Shown here: in pieces, positions 10,564-20,158 of the stretch
Layout: every line of letters starts with the position of its first letter
How positions within the stretch are numbered: position 1 is the stretch's first letter
Origin: Misgurnus anguillicaudatus
Taxonomy: Eukaryota; Chordata; Actinopteri; Cypriniformes; Cobitidae
Length of the DNA stretch: 64,000 bases
Reading direction: 5' to 3'
Assembly: GCF_027580225.2 (NCBI RefSeq)
Contig: NC_073358.2
Span: 29,166,501-29,230,500 of the forward strand
Notes under the pieces: model-generated
Told to the model about the DNA's origin: nothing
Databases searched by the model: none
The model's input: only the letters and a program-made list of their open reading frames with translations
Position numbers and translations under genes: made by a program

Positions 10564-10985
10564 TAAAGAGCACCTATCGTCCGATTCACGATTTTACATT
10601 TCCTTTGTTGTGTAAGTGTGTATTAGTACATGTTACCGATATGTACAAATCCCAAAGGAAACGATGCTAAAGTTACCGTTTCCAACGTAAATCTGTTTTC
10701 TTGGACTACAACAAACACACGGATTGTAGGCAACAGTTTACTTCCTGGGATTGGTGATGAAGACCGACATTATCATAATTCCTCCCGCTTTGACTCACAG
10801 CCTGTAAGTTAACTCCTGCTAGCATTGCGCACAAATCTTTCAAACATGGTAAGGAGCGTCACATTTCAGAGGCATTCAGGCCAACGTATACAGATTAGCT
10901 GGCCAATCAGGGACAAAGCTCTTTTCAAATCGATGAGTTTTGCACAACATCAGTAAGTTTCAGGAAGAAAGTGAAATCTGCAGCT
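10564..10985 (+). repeat. Dispersed repeat, inverted copy of 47580-48022
   Basis: Shares, in order and inverted, blocks such as TTTCCTTTGGTGTGTAAGTG-like, GTTTCCAACGTAAAT, ACTACAACAAACACACGGAT, CAGTTTACTTCCTGGGATTG, TAATTCCTCCCG and AAGTTAACT with the later copy. The frame at 10630-10812 lies in this repeat and is not convincing as a gene because the other copy does not keep it. Confidence 0.75.
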
Positions 10986-12120
10986 ACAAAAATGTACAGT
11001 AATGGAGATTTTATATCAGTACATTCCTGTCGATAGAAGCTTAAATAGTCACATATCATAGTTTATTATTGTGTCTAAAGCCTGTTTCTGGATGCCAAGC
11101 ATTTTGGCATCTTAATATAAAATGTAAATTCATGTGCGTTCTGCGTTTTATTGCCATTTTACTTTGAACAGGCCTAACCCAGTCAGATAGAGTGATATCT
11201 GATTTATAATAGTTATAACCATTCTGGGCTGATCTCATGCTTCTGTTCTCAGTCTATGTGTGCTCAGGAGAGTGTGTGTTTGTGTGATGTGGTTGCGGTG
11301 TGGTGGTGCGTGAGTGCGCGTCCAGCTTTGAGCATGTCCCTTGAATCGTGCCGTGTTCTAATCCTGCCTATAATAAGATTAGAAGCCATTAAAGCAGCTT
11401 TGAATATAATAGCTCGTCTGCGTAGCTACGCTCAGATTACACGCAACCGAACGAGCGTAGCTCCGACGGAGGAATGAGCTACACCTGCCGAAGGATTAAC
11501 GGCTCGCTTTAATGTGCTTTAATCGTATGGCACAAGTGACCTCGCTCTATCATACTGTTGAACTTGTTTAGTCACAGCTGGTCTCGGTTTCTTTCTTTTT
11601 TATTTCTAAAAGATGTGGAGTGGCTCCATTTGACCCCTTTCGAACTTAAAGAAGCTAAACTGGCACACTGGTAGTACACGCTCAGTTTCCACTTCACTGA
11701 ACTTCTATAAAGTAAGCTGTTATGCTTAGCCCAGGGCTGTATACTGAGATAAAGCTGTGTTTATCCAAGATCTCACAATAAATGTGTCTCTACTGATCCT
11801 TTTAGGATTTTACAAGGTATCTTTGGACAAGTTGAAAGAAGTTCGGCAAACTGCCGTAATGTGTCAGCCGCGCAAAAACAAACAAATTCACACTTCTAGA
11901 AACTGCTAGTTTGCTAACGCAAGCAAATGGCTCTATTACAGCTCTATTAGTCTTATGATAGATGGAGCGGTGCACCGACATGTACTGTCTGCCTTCATGC
12001 TATCAGGACTTTTACAAGCAGGTGAACTGGTCTTTACATGAGCGTGATGGTATATATCCTAATGATGTGTTTTGTAAATTGCGTACATCTAAACTGTATG
12101 TGTGCATGTTTATTTTTCAG

Positions 12121-12226
12121 AGTCTGAGAATCTGGACTATCGGTTAGGGGCGGTCCACTCTCTTGTTTACCAACTTCCAGAGCGGAATAGAGAGATGCTG
12201 GAACTGCTAATCAAACACCTGGTCAG
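12121..12226 (+). CDS. ophn1: ophn1 exon: RhoGAP domain, C-terminal helices
   Basis: After a strong TTTATTTTTCAG acceptor the exon reads [20 protein letters not shown], then [14 protein letters not shown]. [17 protein letters not shown] is the oligophrenin/GRAF form of a RhoGAP core helix. 106 nt, phase 1 in and phase 2 out, with a GTAACA donor. Frame is open and no residue looks out of place. Confidence 0.93.
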
Positions 12227-12788
12227 GTAACACACGTAGGCATGCATGTGTACACAGACACGCACACACAAATGCGCTCAGACTGTTTTTCTAACCGTTA
12301 CACAGCTTGCTTGAGCGTACCTCTATAATTATATATTTGAGCTGTGTTTTGGTTAATGATAACTGGTTGAGTGCGATTGTGAAAGTTTTGTGTTCTGCCA
12401 AACCTGACAATAAATCACCTGCTTTACTGTATAGCCCAATGTGTCATTTTTTTGGTGTGAGTGTGTGTGAGTCAGCAATGCATACGTGTGCTAGCTTAAA
12501 AGTCACTTACTTTGATAGACACGTACTAAATTGAAAATGAAGTTAGGATTAAATAGCATTAAGTGAAATAAGTCTGCAAATGTTTGCGTGACTGTAAGAA
12601 TAGTTCAGCACATTGCAGTGGTAGACAATACACAAGTGGCTGTTTAGCAGACATTTATATGAAAAGTGGCTTAAAGTACAATTCTAAGCGGGACCTGAGG
12701 TCTTTTTGTCGTGAGTTTGTGGCATAAATCAGCAACGCCACCAGAGACGCCATGAGATTTAGCCGGTATGTTATTTGTGTTTTTATAG
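12227..12788. other. ophn1: ophn1 intron
   Basis: 562-nt intron with short CA-rich stretches near 12255. The + strand frame 12307-12534 has no support. Nothing else recognised. Confidence 0.6.
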
Positions 12789-12948
12789 TGCATGTAGCCA
12801 CAGCAGTGAAAATCTGATGACGGTGTCAAATATGGGTGTAATATTTGGCCCCACGCTCATGAGAGCTGAGGAGGAGACAGTGGCTGCCATGCTGGATATA
12901 AAGTTTCACAACATCATCATGGAGATCCTTATCGAGGACTATAGCAAG
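12789..12948 (+). CDS. ophn1: ophn1 exon: RhoGAP '[12 protein letters not shown]' segment
   Basis: Reads ...[20 protein letters not shown] and [20 protein letters not shown], ending IEDYSK at a GTCAGA donor. NLMTxxNxGVxFGPTLMR is diagnostic of this RhoGAP subfamily; the Asn of SNMG is the conserved residue contacting the GTPase (family knowledge). 160 nt, phase 2 in and phase 0 out. The open frame continues past the donor to 13119, but that extension has no family similarity and runs into a fold-back element. Confidence 0.94.
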
Positions 12949-12989
12949 GTCAGACGTTACTCTCATCGGGGAACAGTTTATCTGCATTT

Positions 12990-14571
12990 GAAGAGTTTTG
13001 TTCCAAAACGCAAAAAATCCATTTTGACTAATTTTGGTAAAACGTGTTTTCTATACCAAGAAAGTGACAATATGAAAACCACGATTTTCTGTTACAAACT
13101 TTCACATAGCATCTTATAAAAACATAAAAAATGAAAATCCATAATTTGCTTTTCAAAGATTTATTATAAAAACAAATTATTTTTTTCACAAAATGCAAGA
13201 AATCCATGACAAGTTTTTTTTTTCAAAATGCTATAAATCTATTGAATTAATATATAAATGTGCATTTATCTTTGCCATGTTATATTCATTTAGTTGACTA
13301 GTGGTATACACTGATTAAAAAAATAAACATTAATGACATTAATCAAAACACTTACTTTGCCATATTAAGAACAATGTCATTGCCATTGCTGCGGTTATAC
13401 TTGGGACGTCAACGCTTAACATTTGTTAAGTGTCTGTGATTTGTTAAGCGGATTTATTGCATTCTGCAGAAAAGGAGGAGAGGTGTTTATTGCGTTTTGG
13501 GAAAAAGGGGAGAAAAGATGACAGAATAACATGATAGACATTGTATTTTGTGTAAAATTAAGAATTTACTTTTAAATACTGACCTGATACAATAAAGCAA
13601 TAAACCCCCAGAAGCAGTGGTTTACCAGTGCATTTTATAACAGCTAAGGGGCGTTGTTAGGCATGACACGAAGCGGAGTGCCTAAAACCCCTTTAGCTGT
13701 TATAAAATGCACTGTAACCCCACGGCTTTGCGGGGCTTATTGCTTTTATAAAACGGTTACTTCATATGCATAACGTTAGCGGGATTTTATAAAATAAAAC
13801 CCAAATAAGTTGTAATTATATTAGTACAAATATTACTCTCCCGCCAAACAAAGTAGTTCCTCAGAATCAAGTGTGGCTGAAACAGAGCGCAGTTCCCAAC
13901 CAACAGAGATGCAGCAAAGACACAATGAAAATATGATTTAAGACTGTGGTGTTTATTTTATAAATCAACATTCATCTAATTTATACATTATTATTTATAT
14001 TGTGCAACTGTTGAAGTGATGATCAAATGTGCTTGGAAGCATGCTTAACTCTTTCCCAGTCAGCGTTTTTTTTTAAGTTGCCACCCAGTTTTAGTTTAAT
14101 GCCTTACAGAAAAATTATCTTCTTTAAATAAACATAAAATATCAAATGAAAGAACAGACCATCCGTTTTCAAACAACATTAAAAAAAAAAGTTTCATCCT
14201 AACTTCATTTGTTCTCTTATCAACTCTCAAATTTGATAATTCCATTTTTGTGAAGAACTTTTCTAAGAGATCAGATTCAGAGCCATTTATCTGGATATCG
14301 CCATAATTGTGCAGTTGTAGACAAATAAAAAATATGATTAAAGACTGTGGTGTTTATTTTCATAAATCAGTACGCAGCAACAGTGGTGCAGTGATACTTA
14401 CATAATGCGGTCTGAACCGTGAATTTACCGGGGTATTTTATCACGGTTTAGAACGCGTTTCAACCAATAAGAATGAAGAACCAGAACTGCCCGTTTTATA
14501 ATACTGATTTTGGCACTAACTCATTTTTTTTTTTTAAATGGTGTTTATTGTGTTTTGGAACCAAACTCTTC
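12990..14571. mobile_element. Fold-back element E, copy 1 (fills ophn1 intron)
   Basis: Left end GAAGAGTTTTGTTCCAAAAC at 12990 and right end GTTTTGGAACCAAACTCTTC at 14552-14571 are inverted repeats. Related copies at 39508-40444 share the ends and blocks such as CTAGTGGTATACACTGATTA. It holds a long hairpin at 13626-13714 and a segment (about 13740-13990) that recurs inverted at 26645-26915. It covers 1582 of the 1710 nt of this intron. Target duplication not clear. Confidence 0.75.
13626..13714. repeat. Long hairpin within element E
   Basis: CAGTGCATTTTATAACAGCT at 13626 is mirrored by AGCTGTTATAAAATGCACTG ending at 13714, and AAGGGG by CCCCTT; the arms are about 36 nt around a short loop. 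A damaged version lies at about 26929-26986. Confidence 0.88.
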
Positions 14572-14658
14572 ATTTATAAATCCAATTTAGGGCACCAAAT
14601 TATTATTTTAAAATAGAAATAAAATGTGACTGATGTGTGCTCTATGTGATGTTTTTAG

Positions 14659-14797
14659 ATCTTCAAAGGTCCTCCAGAAGAAACCACACCGCCTCCTGTC
14701 CCGCCTCCAAGGGTGACGCCACGAAAACGGCAGCCAATCACAATTTCGAAACGCCCAGCTCGTAATTTCCCTGCCCTCCAGCCTCCAATTTTTGAGA
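14659..14797 (+). CDS. ophn1: ophn1 exon: start of proline-rich tail
   Basis: Reads [20 protein letters not shown], then [13 protein letters not shown] and ...[31 protein letters not shown] matches the segment directly after the RhoGAP domain of oligophrenin-1; PPVPPPR is a typical SH3-binding class motif (family knowledge). The exon begins at ATC in phase 0 and best ends at a GTAAAT donor (14798), leaving one base that joins the next exon as AGA. Without splicing a TAG would follow at once. The - strand frame here is a shadow. Confidence 0.88.
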
Positions 14798-16405
14798 GTA
14801 AATAGTCTTCATCATCGTAGCCATCATCATCACCATCATCGCTTTTAGCATCATCTTTTTTTTTTGCCATATCAATCATCAGTATATCTTTGTGAAAATG
14901 AATTATATTTGTCATTTATGTGCTTATACTTTGATCATTAATGATTTTTGTAAAGATCTGTAAAGCTCAAATCAGACCACCTGACTGCTATACTGTATAC
15001 TGATTTATACTTGGTGCCTTTTTTATCTTGATCAGTATTTTCTTCCTTCAGTCCTTTAAATTTTTTGCTTTTACATGCTTTTATGCGAAGCTTATTTTGC
15101 GCCAAAGGCTATAATACAGTACACACACACCTAATAACCGAGTTCTTAGCACAAGCGCGTACGCACACACATAACAGCTGATCAGGTTTCATATGTTTTG
15201 GAAAGGACCTCGGTCTGGATCTGTTTCTTTTTAAGTGCTTTTTCTCTAAATGGGGAAAATGCACTCGCCGACTTCCCTGTCACACACTCGCACACATTCC
15301 AAAGTCATGCCAGTTTAGGAGCTCTTTATACACATTGTGTGATTAAATCTGCAGGATCATAGTGTGTGTATGCGTCTATGTGTGTGTGTCTCTGCCCCGA
15401 TAAACGTTTGATCTCTGACATGTTGTCCTCCCCTCATTGTAAGTCGTGTTATGTAGTGTTTAACAACAGTCAAGCTAATAGTACACTCACTAGAGCATGA
15501 AAACTAAACGACTACCTGCCCTTTCTCACCGAGTGTGTGCGCGCCTCAGCGCCTATGGGTCTGCGCCCGCGTGCTTGCGTATGTGTGCGCATGCTCGTAT
15601 TTTTCATGCGTGTGTATGAGTGTTGGTATGCCATCGTGTGTGTCCTGTGTCTTCTACCCAATGTGTTTGAGAGCTAATGCTTGCATGTGTTTACGAGTCT
15701 CTCTCGGTCTGCTTTCAATCACCTTTTGGACTTCTTTCCTGTAATAAGCTATTTTCATTATTAACATCTGAGCCATTTTTTCCTTTCCTGATCAAAAACG
15801 AATGTGTGCATGAATTCATTCATTTGACTCTTGTTTATTGAGTATTAATGAAACTTGGCTCATTAAAGCATGCTTGATCCTCATTTTGCTTGTGGACTAC
15901 AATTTTCCTTCTGTTGTATTTTTTAGTCAAAGCATGAATGTGAAATGATCATATCTGCTCTTTTACTGTTTGGTGAATTAGATGGTGGAGGGATGTGTGT
16001 GTGCGTGCGTGCGTGCGAGTGAGAGAGCAGTAAGTCACCTGTTGAGTTGAAATAGATTTCGGATTATAAGTGAGTGTGCGCATGCATATTTTTGTATTCT
16101 TGCAGAAAATACAAACAGTTGTGAAATATTGGATGCAACTGTGTATGTGTGTGTGTGAGCCCTCTGCCAAAATGTGAATGTCTTTGTAAAAATGTGTTCA
16201 TGCAAATGTGTCCATGTCCAGTTTGGCTCACTCACACACAGCTGGTTGTTTTGACTGATGCTGTTTGTGTAGATGCGCACGCACACACACTCTCACACAG
16301 CTGTGTTCTGTACTCATGTCCTTGGTTTTCACATGGCCATAGAACCATTTTTTGATACGAGACCGGATTCTTCCATTCACACACTAAACCAGACTCAACC
16401 CATCT

Positions 16406-17417
16406 TTAAAGGAAAACAACACCATTTTCAATATTTTACTATGTTCTTACCTCAACTTAGATGAATTAATACATACCTATCTCTTTTTAATGCATGCACT
16501 TAATCTTTGTACAGCATGTCGTGAATGTGTTAGCATTTAGCCTAGCCCCATTCATTTCTTAGGATCCAAATAGGGATGAATTTAGAAGCCACCAAACATT
16601 TCCATGTTTTCTCTATTTAAAGATTGTTACATGAGTAGTTACACGAGTAAGTATGGTGGTACAAAATAAAACGTGGTGATTTTTAAGCGGATAAAAAATT
16701 AGAACTATATTGTATGGTGGAAGAGCACTTGGGTTGAAGCACTTCGACCTTGGGTGGAGTAGTATTGACAGAAGTTTGAGCGAGAGGGGGAGCAAACAGG
16801 AGTGATTATGTTACTGCGCGCCGGGGTCGGGGTGCTGCAAACTAAGTGCTCTTCCCCAATACACAGTGGCTGCCATTGACTTATGTTTTCGAGGGCGCAC
16901 GATGTGAAGTTGATCACAACATGTATGTAGGCCGTCATGTGTGTGGTTTGTAATTTCAAAATATGTGTTCTGCGTGTCAAGTGATCCTATGTGCATCACG
17001 TGTTTTGTCAAAATAAGTGCCTGCTGCAGATGCGTCCAAAGGGTTCATGATGAAGTGTTTGCCAGATACTCACTTAATCTCATGCGTAAACAGAGTTTTC
17101 TTTTGAACGTGAGCGTCTCTTTTATCATCAACCGTTTTGACGCGTGTGCAGCAGGCACCTATTTTGACAAAACACGTGATGCACATGGTTCACATGACGC
17201 AACAAACACATATTTTGAAAACACGAGCAACACACATGACACTCCAAACAAATATTTTGAATTTGCGCCCCTCGGAAGGGCAGTCAGGAAGCGCCACTGG
17301 CCATAAAATATAGTTCAAAATTTTGGTCCGCTTGGGGACCGCCACGTTTTATTTTGTGCCATCATACTTTCTTTAAATAGGGAAAATATTGAAGTGTTTG
17401 GTGGTGTTTTTCTTTAA
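16406..17417. mobile_element. TTAA fold-back element C, copy 1
   Basis: TTAA at 16406-16409 and 17414-17417 flanks a 1004-bp element starting AGGAAAACAACACCATTTTC and ending GTGGTGTTTTTCT. Arms mirror each other (CACCAAACATTT on the left, AGTGTTTGGTGGTG on the right; ATTTTGTGCCATCATACTTT mirrors AGTATGGTGGTACAAAAT). The right TTAA is shared with the following element A. A second copy is at 29907-32001. The frames inside are mirror-arm artefacts. Confidence 0.82.
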
Positions 17418-18924
17418 AGAGACACTACACTTTTTTGGAAAATATGCTCATTTTCTAGCTCCCTGTGAGTTAAACATTCTATTTTTACTGTTTTGGAATC
17501 CATTCAGCCGATCTCGTGTCTGCCGGTACCACTTTTAGCATAGCTTAGCATAATCCATTGAATCTGATTAGACCATTAGCATATCACAAAAAATAACCAA
17601 AGAGTTTCAATATTTTAGAAATATAAAACTTGACTCTTCTGTGGTTGCATCGTGTACTGGGACGGATGGAAGAGTTAAGGGAATGGTCTGCTCATTTTCA
17701 ATATTAAAATATGTTACTACCTTAACTAGGAATTGTTGATACATCCCTCCACCATCTGTGCGCGCGCACGCAAGCGCCGGAGCGCGCCGCGACGCCCCGA
17801 CAGCATCCAGCCTAGCCCCACTCATCCAATGCTGCCACCCAGAGATAAAGTTAGAAGCGACCAAACACATCAACGTTTTTCCTATTTAAGACGAGTAGTT
17901 ATACGAGCAAGTTTGGTGGTACAAAATATAACGTAGCGTTTTTCTAAGCGGATTTAAAATAGGAACTATATTTTATGGCGTAATAGCACTTTTGGGAGTA
18001 CTTCGACTCGGCGCAGTAACACCCTCTCTCTCCCATTATGAGAGTGAGAAGGGGAGCGGACTTTTCAGGCGAGTCGAAGTACTCCCAAAAGTGTTATTAC
18101 GCCATAAAATATAGTTCCTTTTTAAATCCGCTTAGAAAAGCGCTACGTTTTATTTTGTACCACCAAACTTGCTCGTATAACTACTCGTCTTAAATAGGAA
18201 AAACGTTGATGTGTTTGGTCACTTCTAACTTTATCTCTGATTGGTACCATTGAATGAATGGGGCTAAGCTAAATGCTATCGAAGCGTCGCAGCGCGCTCC
18301 AGCGCTTACGTGCATGCACACAGATGATAGAGGGATGTATCAACAGTTCTTGGTTGGGGTAGTGACATATTTTGGTGTTGAAGATGAGTAGACTATTCCT
18401 TTAAGGTTGCGATTTTCTGGGCGGAGGTGGCTAGGAGCTATACTCTCATTCAGGCGTAATAATCACGGACTTTGCTGCTGTGGCATGGCTGCGGGAGGTG
18501 CAATGAGGTTGCGCAGCACCTGAAAATAGTCCCCTGCTATTGAAAGTTACCAAGAGGACTATTTTCTGGCACTGTGTGGTATCATTCCGCCGCCTGCAGC
18601 CATGTTGCGGCAGAATGAGAGTGTGGTTCCTCGCCATTTCTGCCTGGAAAATCGCAACTTTTAATTTTCTGTCTGCCTTGGTGCGCGATGTAACTACAAA
18701 AGAGTCAAGTGTAAATATGAAAATTATCGAAACTCTTTGGTTATTTTTGAGCACGATGCTGGTGGTCTGGTCAGATTTAGTGAGTTGTGCTGGGCTGTGC
18801 TAGGAGCGCTACCGCCATATCCGGGGATCGGCTGAATGGATTCCAAAACAGTAAAAATCAAATGTTTAACTCTAGGGGAGCTGGAAAAGAGCATATTTTC
18901 AAAAAAAGTGGAGTGTGCCTTTAA
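17414..18924. mobile_element. TTAA fold-back element A, copy 2
   Basis: TTAA at 17414-17417 and 18921-18924 encloses an element starting AGAGACACTACACTTTTTTG and ending AAGTGGAGTGTGCCT. Arms carry TTAGCATAGCTTAGCATAAT on the left and CTCTAGGGGAGCTGG on the right. Its left arm is interrupted by element D at 17679-18400. It is the most complete copy of the family that is also at 4045-7252 and 32064-32530. Confidence 0.85.
17675..18404. mobile_element. TTAA fold-back element D nested in A
   Basis: TTAA at 17675-17678 and 18401-18404 flanks 722 bp starting GGGAATGGTCTGCTCATTTT and ending GAGTAGACTATTCCT. Nearly the whole element is one mirror centred near 18030; AGTACTTCGACTC near 17998 mirrors GAGTCGAAGTACTCCC near 18073. 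A GC-rich pocket (17757-17805) contains CGCGCGCACGCAAGCG. Confidence 0.85.
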
Positions 18925-19509
18925 ATATAGCTGGAGGTTAAACACAGTTTTCATGTGAATAATTCTCATGACAGGAAATTTCTTGATAAACAGATAATAG
19001 ATATGACAGGAATAACAGGAAAACAATCCAGTCTGACAAAAGTGAGCTTCGACCATGTGGAGTTAACAACAGTGAACGTGTTTGGCTTAAGTAGTTCATC
19101 GCTACCACAGACACTTTTTATTTCAGTTTACAGCTCCCATTATGCGTTCTGGCTGTGTTTAAGCTGTTAGAACAAAATGAGTCACTTTGGATAATTTGTA
19201 ATTTGATTTTGACTAGTTCAGATTTTTGTAAAATCTTTATTGGCTTGTATTTCTCGTCTTGTGGAAACGCAAGAGGACAGCGAGCCCGTCGAGCTGTTCT
19301 CTTTATTTATTTATCACAGCTTTCCTTTTAGCCAAAACTACAGGAACAGGAAATTTAAAACTTTAACAGCACGCTTGATAAATTCTTCCCTCAGGGGGAA
19401 ATGTTCAAGGGTGTACTGTTTGCAATTGTGTTCCTGACCCGCCAGACGTTATGTAGTTCTGTAGTGTTTTATCTCAACTGCGGGCATTCACTGACTCTGT
19501 ACTTCACAG

Positions 19510-19818
19510 GACGAGAACAAAACGGTGCCACCCATAATGGTGGGGAACCCGAGGGAGATACCAACCTCACCGGTCCGGTTCCTCATCAGAGAACGAAACT
19601 GGCACCTCCTTCCGTCTCTCCTCCATCGATCCCTCTCTCCTCTCCGAAGCCCAGACCTGCCCTCCGCCCATTGGATTGTGATATTTCCAAGTTGGACATT
19701 AGGATACAAGACGGCCACAGGTCGGACGGCACGGTGACGACCGGCGGGGAGTCGGGAGTGAAGGTGAACAGAGCTCAGTCTTTCCAGGGAAGGAGGCAAC
19801 CGCTTCAAGGGACAACCG
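19510..19818 (+). CDS. ophn1: ophn1 exon: proline/serine-rich tail
   Basis: 309 nt, phase 1 in and phase 1 out. Reads REQNGATHNGGEPEGDTNLT, then KLAPPSVSPPSIPLSSPKPR and ...DISKLDIRIQDG. The long low-complexity segment corresponds to the variable tail of oligophrenin-1; 'KLxxRxQDG' is a conserved island. The acceptor is TACTTCACAG and the donor GTAACC. The open frame beginning at 19401 includes intron before the acceptor, and the frame after 19818 is read-through. The overlapping 19488-19808 (-) and 19525-19737 (+) frames are shadows. Confidence 0.88.
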
Positions 19819-20031
19819 GTAACCTAGCAACAGACACGGTCAAACTTTCCATCACTCCGAGTGACATAAGTGAAGGTCAAAATCTGAATTTAAATGACTG
19901 ATTCCTGTGATGTAATAGCGCCGCTTGGCATTTAAAGTATGGATAATCAGCATATGAAGTGGGCCACACACAATAGTCACGATGTGGGTCAGTTAAAATG
20001 CTACTAACAGGTGTGTGTGTGTGTGTAACAG
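19819..20031 (+). promoter_or_regulatory. ophn1: Short ophn1 intron with UG-repeat 3' splice site
   Basis: 213-nt intron. A perfect branch-point consensus TACTAAC (20002-20008) is followed by (GT)8 at 20011-20026 and then AACAG, with no normal pyrimidine tract. UG repeats are bound by TDP-43 and CELF proteins (established), so inclusion of the next exon may be regulated; that regulation is inference. Confidence 0.6.
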
Positions 20032-20158
20032 GAGAGGCTCAGGGTCTAAAAGCACGATCTTTCACAGAGAAGAGTTCCATCTGCCGGCCACCCACTCGAC
20101 CGCCGGATCCGCCCTCCCGTTTCCCCACTAAACCTCAAAATGAAGAGACGATATCATA
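20032..20158 (+). CDS. ophn1: ophn1 exon: 'RPPTRPPDPPSR' proline-rich segment
   Basis: Reads EAQGLKARSFTEKSSICRPP, then TRPPDPPSRFPTKPQNEETI. RPPxRPPDPP is a strongly conserved proline motif of oligophrenin-1, a likely SH3-binding site (family knowledge). 127 nt, phase 1 in and phase 2 out, with a consensus GTGAGT donor; unspliced reading would hit TAG immediately. The length is not a multiple of three, so skipping it would shift the frame. Confidence 0.9.

Larger units (their letters stand above)
7687..12120. other. ophn1: ophn1 intron with microsatellite and repeats
   Basis: 4.4-kb intron. It holds a (CA) run at about 7750-7787, a decayed fold-back B at about 9801-10486 (with a GC-rich insert), and a dispersed repeat at 10564-10985. 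A lone TTAACCCCTTCAGACCCTG near 9229 resembles a piggyBac-type end without a partner. No embedded gene is supported. Confidence 0.6.
14798..19509. other. ophn1: ophn1 intron with two abutting fold-back elements
   Basis: 4.7-kb intron. About 15110-16320 is rich in imperfect (TG)/(CA) tracts; short frames there are low-complexity. From 16406 to 18924 it is TTAA elements C, A and D (listed separately). 18925-19509 is unremarkable and ends in TACTTCACAG. No embedded gene seen. Confidence 0.6.

Noticed and set aside
10630..10812. 60-codon frame in the dispersed repeat
   Set aside because: The inverted copy at 47580-48022 does not keep the frame.
13..13119. Extension of ophn1 RhoGAP exon beyond 12948 to 13119
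   Set aside because: The extra residues lack family similarity and run into fold-back E, while a GTCAGA donor and an in-phase next exon exist.
14655..14915. 86-codon - strand frame with Asp-rich stretch
   Set aside because: Antisense of the ophn1 proline-rich exon and of a (CAT) repeat.
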